DNA of 14,325 bases, from contig CAJPNA010000013.1 of NCBI GenBank assembly GCA_905371865.1, positions 1-14,325 on the forward strand. Reading direction: 5' to 3'. Positions 6,784-14,318 of the stretch are shown in pieces. The position numbers and the translations under genes were made by a program. The notes under the pieces were generated by a model. That model was not told the origin of the DNA and ran no database searches. It saw nothing but the letters and a program-made list of their open reading frames with translations. The stretch's first letter is position 1, and every line of letters begins with the position of its first letter. This stretch comes from an uncultured Carnobacterium sp. GTDB taxonomy: Bacteria; Bacillota; Bacilli; Lactobacillales; Aerococcaceae.

Positions 6784-8272
6784 TCCAGTTATTCTTGAAA
6801 TGAAGGGGATTGTAAAATCGTTTGGACCAGTTAAAGCCTTAAAAGGTGTAGACTTCGACTTAAGAGCTGGTGAAGTACACGCACTAATGGGGGAAAACGG
6901 TGCTGGTAAATCAACTTTAATGAAAGTTTTGACCGGTATTTATGGAGCAAACGAAGGAACAATTCACTATAACGGAAAACAAGTAGAATATTCTAAGCCA
7001 AAAGAGGCTATGGACGATGGGATTGTAATCGTGCACCAAGAGTTGAATATGATGAACCACTTATCAGTGGCTCAAAATATCTTCATCGGTCGTGAAGAAA
7101 TCAATCAAGGATTGTTCATTGATGATAATGCCGGAAACAAAAAGGCAAAGGAATTATTCAAATTGTTGAAACTGGATATTAATCCACAAGAAAAAGTGGG
7201 AAACTTAACAGTTGGTAAACAACAGATGGTTGAAATCGCGAAAGCGTTGTCAATGGATGCGAAGATTATTGTTTTTGACGAACCAACAGCAGCGCTAACA
7301 GAATCAGAAATTAATGAGTTATTCGCAATTATTGATGACTTACGTGCTAAAGGTGTAGGAATTATCTATATTTCACACCGTATGGACGAAATTGCCCGTA
7401 TTACTGACCGTGTAACGGTTATGAGGGACGGGGAATATGTTGGAACTGTAAATACAAAAGAAACTACGAAGGATGAAATCATCGCAATGATGGTAGGTCG
7501 TACTATTTACGAAGATCCGAAAGCGGTTTCTGCAGTACCAGAAGGTGCACCAGTTGTATTAGAAGTGGAACATTTGAACTCAGGAAGCCACGTAAAAGAT
7601 GTTAGCTTTGTGCTTCATAAAGGTGAAATCTTAGGGTTCTCTGGATTAATGGGAGCGGGTCGTACAGAAGTAGCTCGTTTATTATTTGGAGCGGATAAGA
7701 AAGATAGCGGAACAATTAAAATTAATGGTAAAGAGGTTGATATTAAATCTCCTCAAGATGCGATTAAAGAAGGTATTGGTTATCTTTCAGAAGACCGTAA
7801 ACGTTATGGATGTATCGTTGATATGACTATTGCCAATAACACTGTAATGACGAACTTAGATAAGTACATCAAAGGTGGTTTAATCGATGACGGTGAAATT
7901 GTTAAAGTAAGTGACAAATTCGTTCAATCACTGAAAACAAAAACGCCATCTTCTAAACAACTTGTTCGTAACTTATCAGGTGGTAACCAACAAAAAGTTG
8001 TTATTGCAAAATGGCTAGAACAAAATAGTGATATTCTAATTTTTGACGAACCAACTCGAGGAATTGACGTTGGTGCGAAAAGTGAAATTTACTCATTAAT
8101 GAATGAACTGGTAGCTCAAGGAAAATCAATTATTATGATTTCTTCAGAGCTTACAGAAATTTTACGTATGAGCGATCGGATTGTTGTTATGTGTGAAGGT
8201 CGTAAGACAGGGGAACTTGAAATCAGTCAAGCAACTCAAGAACGAATCTTAGCATTAGCAACAGATCGATAA
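6776..8272 (+). CDS. Sugar ABC transporter ATPase, two nucleotide-binding domains (RbsA/MglA type)
   Basis: The 498-residue energy subunit of a CUT2-class monosaccharide importer. The first domain has Walker A GENGAGKST at 39-47, a degenerate signature LTVGKQQ near 144 and Walker B ending FDEPTAA near 168. The second has the altered Walker A GLMGAGRTE near 290, the classical signature LSGGNQQ near 400 and Walker B FDEPTRG near 424. This asymmetric pattern, one degraded site per pair, is normal for the RbsA/MglA/XylG group. The start is ATG 6776, which overlaps the EIIA stop, with AGGTAGGTG upstream. An in-frame GTG nine bases earlier is less well placed. Lying inside a fucose operon, it most likely energises L-fucose uptake. 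The family also carries ribose, galactose, xylose and others, so substrate is assigned by context. Confidence 0.94.
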   Translation: MSNPVILEMKGIVKSFGPVKALKGVDFDLRAGEVHALMGENGAGKSTLMKVLTGIYGANEGTIHYNGKQVEYSKPKEAMDDGIVIVHQELNMMNHLSVAQNIFIGREEINQGLFIDDNAGNKKAKELFKLLKLDINPQEKVGNLTVGKQQMVEIAKALSMDAKIIVFDEPTAALTESEINELFAIIDDLRAKGVGIIYISHRMDEIARITDRVTVMRDGEYVGTVNTKETTKDEIIAMMVGRTIYEDPKAVSAVPEGAPVVLEVEHLNSGSHVKDVSFVLHKGEILGFSGLMGAGRTEVARLLFGADKKDSGTIKINGKEVDIKSPQDAIKEGIGYLSEDRKRYGCIVDMTIANNTVMTNLDKYIKGGLIDDGEIVKVSDKFVQSLKTKTPSSKQLVRNLSGGNQQKVVIAKWLEQNSDILIFDEPTRGIDVGAKSEIYSLMNELVAQGKSIIMISSELTEILRMSDRIVVMCEGRKTGELEISQATQERILALATDR

Positions 8273-8290
8273 ACGAGGAGAGGTATAGAT

Positions 8291-9274
8291 ATGGAAGAGA
8301 AAAAGTCCCTATGGACTAAACTGGTAAGAACAGTTGGTTTACAAAAGTTAATTGCATTAATCGCGTTGATCGTGATTTTCACATTCTTTGCAGTCTCAAG
8401 TGAATCGTTCCGTTCGTTTGATACAGCGGTCAGCATTTTAGACGCATCTTATTACATTGGTTTCTTAGCAATTGGGGTAACATTCGTTATTATCACTGGT
8501 GGTATTGACTTATCAATCGGTACAGTAATGATGTGTTCTGCCATCATCGGTGGAGTGCTCCATACAAAAATGGGTTGGCCATTATGGCTAGCATTGTTGG
8601 CAATATTGGTGATTGGAGGTGTATTTGGATTATTCAACGGAATTTTAATTGCGAAATTTGGATTACCACCATTCATCGCAACGCTTGGTACAATGATGAT
8701 TTCACGTGGTTTAAGTTCAATCATGTCAAACGTACAAAGTGTGACGTTCCCATTACGTGGAACTGCTGAAGGTTGGTACAAAGACTTATTCAGAACGCAA
8801 GATAATTTTCCGACTGGGTTGATTGTCTTGATTGTCGTAGCGATTATTGCAGCCATTGTATTAAATAAAACAAAAATTGGTCGTTACATTTTCGCCATCG
8901 GTTCTAATAAAGAAGCTACTAGACTTTCAGGTGTGAACGTTATCAAATGGGAAGGTATGGCTTATGTCATCAGTGGTCTTCTAGCAGGTCTTGCTGGTAT
9001 CGCTTATGCTGCAACGTATTCAACAATCCTTCCTGGTACAGGGAACGGTATGGAACTTGATGCCATCGCCGGAGTAGTAGTTGGTGGTACTTCACTTGCC
9101 GGTGGGGTTGGTTCAGTTGTTGGTACAATCATCGGGGTATTTATTATGTCTGTCTTGAAGATTGGTTTACCATACATCGACTTGCAACCACACTATCAAT
9201 TATTCATCACAGGTTTCGTTGTAATCGTTGCCGTTTACTCAGATATATTAATCCGCATGAATAAGAAAAAATAA
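8291..9274 (+). CDS. Sugar ABC transporter permease (RbsC type, probably L-fucose)
   Basis: A 327-residue integral membrane protein of the CUT2 permease family (PF02653 type). About eight to ten hydrophobic segments alternate with short loops. The family signature GGIDLSIGTVM lies near residues 73-83, and the cytoplasmic coupling region GSNKEATRLSGVNV is near 203-216. As a homodimer it would form the channel with the double ATPase encoded upstream and receive sugar from the lipoprotein encoded downstream. The start is supported by GAGGAGAGG upstream, and the gene is 18 bases after the ATPase gene. It ends in a basic tail (MNKKK). Fucose specificity is inferred from the operon. Confidence 0.94.
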   Translation: MEEKKSLWTKLVRTVGLQKLIALIALIVIFTFFAVSSESFRSFDTAVSILDASYYIGFLAIGVTFVIITGGIDLSIGTVMMCSAIIGGVLHTKMGWPLWLALLAILVIGGVFGLFNGILIAKFGLPPFIATLGTMMISRGLSSIMSNVQSVTFPLRGTAEGWYKDLFRTQDNFPTGLIVLIVVAIIAAIVLNKTKIGRYIFAIGSNKEATRLSGVNVIKWEGMAYVISGLLAGLAGIAYAATYSTILPGTGNGMELDAIAGVVVGGTSLAGGVGSVVGTIIGVFIMSVLKIGLPYIDLQPHYQLFITGFVVIVAVYSDILIRMNKKK

Positions 9275-9303
9275 GTTTGATATTGTACACAATGAGTTGG
9301 GAA

Positions 9304-9324
9304 GACTCCTTCAAACGAAGGGTC
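9304..9324 (+). other. RNA hairpin between permease and binding-protein genes
   Basis: GACTCCTTC at 9304-9312 pairs with GAAGGGTC at 9317-9324 around an AAAC tetraloop, with one bulged T (9307). No T-run follows, so it is not a normal terminator. Such hairpins ahead of binding-protein genes can set RNA cleavage or stability so that the lipoprotein is made in excess over the membrane subunits. That role is inferred from position. Confidence 0.5.
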
Positions 9325-9352
9325 AAAAAGGACATATAAAGGAGAAAAAATC

Positions 9353-10435
9353 ATGAAAAAATCATTTAAATATGCAATTGCAACTCTAGCTTGTGCTTCT
9401 GCTTTATTAGCAGGATGTACTTCAAATAAATCAAATGCTGACGGTGGAAAAACTCAATCAGGTGGCGACTTCAAAGTAGAAGTAATCGCTAAAGGTTTCC
9501 AACATGACTTCTGGAAAGCTGTTAACAAAGGGGCTGAAAAAGCAGCGAAAGAATTTGGGGCTAAACTTAATTTCGTAGGTCCTCAAAACGAAACAGCTAT
9601 CGCAGAACAATTGGAACAATTAAACAATGCAATCAACAAAAATCCAAAAGCAATTGCTTTAGCTGCATTAGATACTGAAGCAGAATTAGATGCGATTAAA
9701 CAAGCACAATCTAAAAAGATTCCTATTATCGGGTTTGACTCAGGGGTTCCAGGAGCTCCAGAAGGAGCTATTAAAGCGACTGCATCGACAGATAACCATG
9801 CTGCAGGTGGTAATGCTGCTGATCACTTATTCCCATTATTAGAAAAGAAAATTGGCGACAAGAAAGTTCGTATTGGGGTTGTTTCTCAAGAAGTGAACTC
9901 ACTTTCAATCACTCAAAGAACAAAAGGGTTCATTGATAAAATGGTTGAATTGTTAAATAAAAAAGGCATTAAAACTGCTGTAACTGGACATGATAAATTC
10001 AAAAACAATGTAAGCGAAGCAGATGCTAAAGTCGTTATCGAAGTTCGTGTTCCAGCTCAAGTAGACGATGCTGCAGGTAAAACTGAAGCTTCTACAGTTC
10101 TTGAAAAAGAAGACACTATCGCAATCTATGGTTCTAACGAATTCGCTGCAAAAGCAATCATCAACGCTAACGGTGGTTTCAAAGAATCTAAACTTGGCGC
10201 AGACAAGATCTTAGCTGTTGGTTTCGACTCAGGTGCATTACAACAAGATGCTATCCGTAAAGGAATCTTCGTTGGATCTGTAACTCAAGACCCAGTTCAA
10301 ATTGGTTACCAAGCTGTTAAATTAGCAATTGCTTCAGCTAAAGGTGAGACAGTGAAAGACGTAGATACTGGTTCTAAATGGTATGACGCTAAGAACATTG
10401 ATAGTGAAGAAATCAAAGCTTTACTATACGAATAA
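9353..10435 (+). CDS. Sugar ABC transporter substrate-binding lipoprotein (RbsB type, probably L-fucose)
   Basis: A 360-residue extracellular sugar-binding protein tethered to the membrane. The N-terminus has a basic start (MKKSFK), a hydrophobic core and the lipobox LLAGC, with lipidated C22 and a Ser/Asn-rich linker. The mature part is a two-lobed periplasmic-binding-protein fold (Peripla_BP_4 type). KGFQHDFWKAVNKGAEKAA opens lobe one, GFDSGVPG and STDNHAAGG line the cleft, and GFDSGALQQDAIRKG and SVTQDPVQIGYQA close lobe two. The family binds free aldoses such as ribose, galactose and xylose; fucose is assigned from the operon. It has a strong AAAGGAG site, follows a hairpin, and its codon use favours fast translation, consistent with high expression. 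Confidence 0.95.
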   Translation: MKKSFKYAIATLACASALLAGCTSNKSNADGGKTQSGGDFKVEVIAKGFQHDFWKAVNKGAEKAAKEFGAKLNFVGPQNETAIAEQLEQLNNAINKNPKAIALAALDTEAELDAIKQAQSKKIPIIGFDSGVPGAPEGAIKATASTDNHAAGGNAADHLFPLLEKKIGDKKVRIGVVSQEVNSLSITQRTKGFIDKMVELLNKKGIKTAVTGHDKFKNNVSEADAKVVIEVRVPAQVDDAAGKTEASTVLEKEDTIAIYGSNEFAAKAIINANGGFKESKLGADKILAVGFDSGALQQDAIRKGIFVGSVTQDPVQIGYQAVKLAIASAKGETVKDVDTGSKWYDAKNIDSEEIKALLYE

Positions 10436-10465
10436 AAAATAGGGATTAGTAATGGAGGAGAAAAC

Positions 10466-11950
10466 ATGAGCTTGATTAAATTATTAGCCATTGATTTAGG
10501 TGCAAGTTCAGGACGTGTTATGCAGGCGATTTATGACGGACGCTCCCTCCAATTATCAGAGGTTCATCGGTTCAAAAACGAACCGGTGAATCTTAATGAT
10601 GGTTTGTATTGGAATTTGCTGCACTTGTTTGGAGAAATTAAGCAAGGAATCAAGAAGGCTTCCAAAGATTCGATTCCGATTCGTTCCATCTCTGTTGATA
10701 CATGGGGAGTAGACTATGCCTATCTAGATCAAAATGGAGATTTACTCTATCAACCACATTGTTACAGAGATAACCGAATGGGTCGATATGAGGAGTCATT
10801 TTATAACGCTATCTCGAAGAAAGAATTATTCCAAAAAACAGGTGTGCAGCCTGCAACCATTAATACGGTCTTACAAATCTATTCAGATTTGCAAGAAAAA
10901 CCACAATTAAGAAATATCGTTCAACGCGTGTTATTTATCCCAGATTTAATCAACTACTTACTTTCAGGTGCACTCTCAAATGAATACACGATTGCAAGTA
11001 CAAGTGGGTTACTGGATATCTTTACACAAGACTTCTCTGAAGAAGTATTTGAACGCTTAGACATTCCGCGTAAATGGTTCACAACACCTACGAAGAATGG
11101 TGCGGTTTTAAGACAATTATCACCACGCATCACTCAAGAATTGAAGGTTGATCCATTTGACGTGATTGCAGGGGCTGGACATGATACAGCTGCTGCAGTA
11201 CTTGCGATTCCATATGAGCATGAAAAAGGCACTGTCTTTATTTCATGTGGTACTTGGTCGCTTGTCGGAACAGAATCTGACGAACCCGTTGTGACGGAAG
11301 AAGCATTTGCATCAGGACTTACTAATGAAGGATGTTTTGATGGTAAATATCGTCTCTTACAAAACACAACAGGAATGTGGATTATTCAAGAATTACAACG
11401 CGACTGGCGCTTGCAAGGGGAAGAAGTTGGCTTTGGCGAAATGGTCACATTAGCCGAAGAAGTCACTGACAACCAAACTTGGATTCATCCAAATGACCCA
11501 GTTTTCGCTTCTCCTGGAGAAATGGAAACAAAAATTAAAGAATGGTGTAAAGTGAGTGGACAAAAAGTTCCACAAACGAAAGGTCAAATCGTTCGTGTTG
11601 TTCTAGAAAGTTTAGCTTTAACCTATCTAGAAACGATTACTCAATTAGAGCAATTGACAAAACACGAAATGACAACTGTTCAAATGGTCGGGGGAGGCAT
11701 TCAAAACAAGTTGCTTTGCCAGTTAACAGCAGACTTTACAGGACGTACAGTGATTACAGGTCCTGTCGAAGCGAGTGCACTTGGAAATATCTTGTCACAA
11801 ATGCTAACTCTTGGAGTGATTTCAAGTCGCAAAGAAGCACAAGACATTATCAAGGCTTCAGAACCTGTAACGCGTTATGAAAGTCGCGCAATTTCGAATT
11901 TTGAAGAAATTCGCTTGAAATTCAATAAAGTGAAGAGAGGAATTCAGTAA
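10466..11950 (+). CDS. fucK: L-fuculokinase (FGGY family, rhamnulokinase-like branch)
   Basis: A 494-residue cytosolic kinase that phosphorylates L-fuculose to L-fuculose-1-phosphate with ATP. FGGY landmarks in order are AIDLGASSGRVM at residues 8-19 (phosphate loop), DTWGVDYAYLD, GAGHDTAAAV with the catalytic base D240, SCGTWSLVG, and the C-terminal nucleotide-binding VGGGIQNKLL and EASALGNILSQ. In detail (DLGASSGR, GTWSLVG, QELQRDW) it looks more like RhaB rhamnulokinases than E. coli FucK, as I recall for fuculokinases of Gram-positive fucose operons. Substrate is therefore assigned from fucI, fucA and fucU. GGAGGAG lies before the ATG. The stop overlaps the fucU start by one base (TAATG), indicating translational coupling. 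Confidence 0.9.
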   Translation: MSLIKLLAIDLGASSGRVMQAIYDGRSLQLSEVHRFKNEPVNLNDGLYWNLLHLFGEIKQGIKKASKDSIPIRSISVDTWGVDYAYLDQNGDLLYQPHCYRDNRMGRYEESFYNAISKKELFQKTGVQPATINTVLQIYSDLQEKPQLRNIVQRVLFIPDLINYLLSGALSNEYTIASTSGLLDIFTQDFSEEVFERLDIPRKWFTTPTKNGAVLRQLSPRITQELKVDPFDVIAGAGHDTAAAVLAIPYEHEKGTVFISCGTWSLVGTESDEPVVTEEAFASGLTNEGCFDGKYRLLQNTTGMWIIQELQRDWRLQGEEVGFGEMVTLAEEVTDNQTWIHPNDPVFASPGEMETKIKEWCKVSGQKVPQTKGQIVRVVLESLALTYLETITQLEQLTKHEMTTVQMVGGGIQNKLLCQLTADFTGRTVITGPVEASALGNILSQMLTLGVISSRKEAQDIIKASEPVTRYESRAISNFEEIRLKFNKVKRGIQ

Positions 11951-12372
11951 TGTTAAAACAAATTCCTAAAATTTTAAGCCCAGAACTTGTGAAATATTTA
12001 ATGGAAATGGGACATGGAGATGAATTGGTACTTGCGGATGCAAACTTCCCAGCTCATCGTATCGGCCAACGAGTGATTCGTATGGACGGTCATGGGGTGC
12101 CTGTTGCTTTAGAAGCGATTCTACAAGTATTGCCATTAGATACTTACAGTTCATATCAAGCAGGATTAATGCAGGTCGTTCCGGGAGATTCAACTGTTCC
12201 GGTGATTTGGGATGAATATAAACGTCTCTTAGAAGAAAGTCACCCAGGAGCAGCAATTAAAGAGTTTGAACGATTTGAGTTTTACGAACAAGCAAAAGAC
12301 GCCTATCTTGTCATTCAAACTGGAGAAGGTGCCTTGTACGGAAACATCATCTTGAAAAAAGGTGTTTTATAA
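11950..12372 (+). CDS. fucU: L-fucose mutarotase
   Basis: A 140-residue cytosolic RbsD/FucU-family protein that speeds interconversion of alpha- and beta-L-fucose, supplying the anomer used by the isomerase. Family residues are in place: H22 in MGHGDE, D30 in ADANFP, R108 in FERFEFYE, Y119 in KDAYLV, and Y130 within LYGNIILKKG. Length equals that of E. coli FucU. It begins on the last base of the fucK stop codon, with GAGAGGA inside the end of fucK as its ribosome site. Presence of FucU alongside an ABC importer supports uptake of free, unphosphorylated fucose. Confidence 0.95.
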   Translation: MLKQIPKILSPELVKYLMEMGHGDELVLADANFPAHRIGQRVIRMDGHGVPVALEAILQVLPLDTYSSYQAGLMQVVPGDSTVPVIWDEYKRLLEESHPGAAIKEFERFEFYEQAKDAYLVIQTGEGALYGNIILKKGVL

Positions 12373-12397
12373 ATTTACTAATTAGGAGAGAAAAATT

Positions 12398-13549
12398 ATG
12401 TCAACATTTTATGTACCAGCAATTAACTTAATTGGAAGAGGAGTCGTTAAAGAAATTGGACCTTACGTAAAAGATCTAGGATATCATAAAGCTCTTTTAG
12501 TAACGGATAAATTTATCGAATCAAGTGATATTCTTCCTAAAGTAACAGCTCCGTTAAAAGAAGCAGGTGTAGACTTCGTTGTTTACTCTGACGTAGAACC
12601 AAACCCAACTTGCAAAAACGTTAACGATGGGGTTGCTGCAGTAAAAGAAAACAACTGTGACTTTATTATCAGCTTGGGTGGTGGATCACCTCAAGACTGT
12701 GCAAGCTGTATTTCAGTAATTGCAACAAACGGTGGTAAACCACAAGACTACGAAGGATTACACAAATCTGCTAAAAAAGGGTTGCCAGTTGTTGCTATCA
12801 ATACAACTGCTGGTACTTCAGCTGAAATTACAATCAACTATGTAATTACAGACGAAGAAAGAAAAGTTAAAATGGTAATGGTTGATAAGAACAGCCTAGC
12901 TTTAATTTCAGTAAATGACCCTGAATTAATGGTATCTAAACCAGCAGCATTAACTGCTGCAACAGGTATGGATGCTTTAACTCACGCGGTTGAAGCTTTA
13001 GTAACTCCAGGTGCATACGGCGTTACTAAGAAATTATCAATTGGTGCAATTGAATTAATTAAAGAATACTTACCACGTGCTGTTAAAGATGGCCATGACA
13101 TCGAAGCTCGTGAAGGTATGGTGAACGCAATCTTCTTAGGAGGTATGTCATTCAACAACGCTGGACTAGGATATGTTCACTCAATGGCTCACCAATTAGG
13201 TGCTGTTTACAAACTTCCACACGGTGTATGCTGTGCAATGTTATTACCAATTATCGAACGCGAAAACGCTAAACGTGTTCCAGCTGCATTCCGTGATGTT
13301 GCAAAAGCTTTAGGTTTACAAACTGAAGGTAAATCTGATGAAGAATGTGCAGCATATGCAATCAAAGAAATCGAAACTCTTTCTGAAACAGTTGGTATTC
13401 CTAAGAAATTAACTGAATTAGGAATTGAAGAAAAAGACTTCGACTTCGACTATCTATCTAAGAATGCGTTAATCGATGCTTGTGCACCAGGTAACCCATT
13501 CATGCCAACATTAGAAGAAACAATTGCTTTCTACAAAGAATTGTTCTAA
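12398..13549 (+). CDS. fucO: Lactaldehyde reductase (iron-dependent 1,2-propanediol oxidoreductase)
   Basis: A 383-residue group III iron-dependent alcohol dehydrogenase that reduces L-lactaldehyde from the FucA reaction to L-1,2-propanediol with NADH. The nucleotide-binding loop is GGGSPQDCA, and TTAGTSAEIT follows. Metal ligands are D192 and H196 in GMDALTHAVEA, H261 in GYVHSMAHQLG and H275 in LPHGVCCAM. Their spacing matches D196, H200, H263 and H277 of E. coli FucO. It is the last gene of the operon, with AGGAGAG before its ATG. No aldehyde dehydrogenase or microcompartment gene is present, so propanediol is the expected excreted end product. Other alcohol substrates are possible for this family. 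Confidence 0.93.
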   Translation: MSTFYVPAINLIGRGVVKEIGPYVKDLGYHKALLVTDKFIESSDILPKVTAPLKEAGVDFVVYSDVEPNPTCKNVNDGVAAVKENNCDFIISLGGGSPQDCASCISVIATNGGKPQDYEGLHKSAKKGLPVVAINTTAGTSAEITINYVITDEERKVKMVMVDKNSLALISVNDPELMVSKPAALTAATGMDALTHAVEALVTPGAYGVTKKLSIGAIELIKEYLPRAVKDGHDIEAREGMVNAIFLGGMSFNNAGLGYVHSMAHQLGAVYKLPHGVCCAMLLPIIERENAKRVPAAFRDVAKALGLQTEGKSDEECAAYAIKEIETLSETVGIPKKLTELGIEEKDFDFDYLSKNALIDACAPGNPFMPTLEETIAFYKELF

Positions 13550-13589
13550 TCGGTAAAACAAAAATATTCGTATAGCTTTTAGAACGTGG

Positions 13590-13621
13590 AGTATTGTCCC
13601 CCCCAGTATTTGGACAATACT
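13590..13621. terminator. Hairpin after fucO, likely operon terminator; IS-end-like sequence
   Basis: AGTATTGTCC at 13590-13599 pairs perfectly with GGACAATACT at 13612-13621 around a 12-base loop that begins with a run of C. Position, 40 bases after fucO, and a modest T-rich tail (TTCTTATTT) favour a terminator, though the tail is weak. The layout TTGTCCCCCCC...TTGGACAA also resembles terminal repeats of IS3/IS150-type elements, so a leftover transposon end is an alternative. Confidence 0.55.
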
Positions 13622-13647
13622 TCTTATTTAGTTCTGTATAAGAATTT

Positions 13648-13663
13648 ATGAAAACGCATAAAT
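13648..13663 (+). promoter_or_regulatory. Cre-like site (candidate CcpA target) upstream of the mannose-type EIIA gene
   Basis: ATGAAAACGCATAAAT matches the cre consensus WTGNAARCGNWWWCAW with one difference (A instead of C near the end). It ends six bases before the predicted -35 of the EIIA gene, a place where CcpA could either repress or activate. Confidence 0.55.
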
Positions 13664-13668
13664 TGTTC

Positions 13669-13697
13669 TTGAAATTTCAGTTTAGCTGGTCTAGTAT
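13669..13697 (+). promoter_or_regulatory. Predicted promoter of the mannose-type EIIA gene
   Basis: TTGAAA at 13669-13674 (5/6) and TAGTAT at 13692-13697 (4/6) are 17 bases apart, 33 bases ahead of the start codon. Together with the hairpin upstream it makes this gene a separate transcription unit from the fucose operon. Confidence 0.55.
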
Positions 13698-13729
13698 TAA
13701 GATATAGAATAAAAATAGGAGGAAATAGA

Positions 13730-14170
13730 ATGATAGGGTTAATTCTTACAGGACATGGGGAGTTTGCAGTTGGAGTAGGACACGCTTTAGAAATGATTGC
13801 AGGAAAACAAACTGCATATAAAGTAGTGCCTTTCTTAGAAAGCGATCCAATAGAAACTCTTGAAAATAATCTAAGAGACGCTATGAAACAGTTGCAAGAG
13901 AAAACGGAAGGAATTGTTGTATTTGCTGACCTTTTGGGAGGAAGTCCTTTCAAATCAGCAATGGTAGCTTCAATGGATTTCGAAAATGTTGAGGTTGTGG
14001 TAGGTACAAACTTACCAATGTTAATCGAAATAGCGATGTTACGAGAGTTCGCTTCAAGCGCTCAAGATGTAGTAACTCAAAGTTTAACAGCAGGTCGAGA
14101 AGCCATTCAACAGGTGAGTCTTCCAACACCTCAAAATAAAGTGGTCGAAGAAGACGGAGATGGAATTTAA
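13730..14170 (+). CDS. PTS EIIA component, mannose family (AgaF/ManX-type), survivor of a deleted PTS operon
   Basis: A 146-residue cytosolic phosphocarrier of the mannose/fructose/sorbose family. LILTGHGEFAVGV carries the phosphorylated histidine H9. FADLLGGSPFKSA at 65-77 contains D67 and the GGSP loop. NLPMLIEIAM further on is the usual interface helix. The C-terminal tail (from about 130) is acidic and probably disordered. It would accept phosphate from HPr and hand it to a mannose-type EIIB, but the EIIB, EIIC and most of EIID that normally follow are absent: only the end of EIID remains right after the stop. The start has AGGAGG seven bases upstream. The reading frame and active site are intact, so it may still be phosphorylated by HPr. 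Mannose-type EIIA genes also occur in streptococcal fucose operons, which suggests a former link with this cluster. Confidence 0.93.
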   Translation: MIGLILTGHGEFAVGVGHALEMIAGKQTAYKVVPFLESDPIETLENNLRDAMKQLQEKTEGIVVFADLLGGSPFKSAMVASMDFENVEVVVGTNLPMLIEIAMLREFASSAQDVVTQSLTAGREAIQQVSLPTPQNKVVEEDGDGI

Positions 14171-14318
14171 TGACAGCGGAATAGGAATTACTTTAGGACT
14201 TTACTACTTATTAGCGCGTAAGAAATGGACACCATTACGTTGTATCGTTCTTCTATTAGTTGTCGGAATCGGATTTGCATTCTTAGGGAACGTACTAGGA
14301 GTTAAATTCTGGGGTTAA
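14160..14318 (+). pseudogene. Truncated PTS EIID (mannose family), C-terminal remnant
   Basis: In the frame one base ahead of EIIA, from ATG 14160 (inside the EIIA end) to TAA 14316-14318, 52 codons are open. Residues 7-52 read like the extreme C-terminus of a mannose-family EIID. They contain a hydrophobic helix (GIGITLGLYYLLA), a basic turn with a tryptophan (RKKWTPLR) and a final hydrophobic helix (CIVLLLVVGIGFAFLG). A complete EIID is about 270-300 residues, so about five sixths is missing, along with EIIB and EIIC. The ATG may allow a small membrane peptide by coupling, but a function is unlikely. I see this as the right edge of an internal deletion. Confidence 0.75.

Noticed and set aside
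8452..8856. Minus-strand open frame of 134 codons opposite the permease gene
   Set aside because: It is the antisense shadow of a clear membrane protein, rich in I, N, P and T as expected from reversed hydrophobic codons.
9282..9293. ATTGT-AC-ACAAT small palindrome as an operator
   Set aside because: Arms of five bases in AT-rich DNA are expected by chance, and no second copy was seen.
9335..9340. TATAAA as a possible internal promoter before the binding-protein gene
   Set aside because: It lies directly against the ribosome site, has no -35 at proper spacing, and would give almost no leader.
13624..13953. Minus-strand open frame opposite the mannose-type EIIA start
   Set aside because: It covers the promoter and coding region of a well-supported gene on the other strand and shows no motif or ribosome site.
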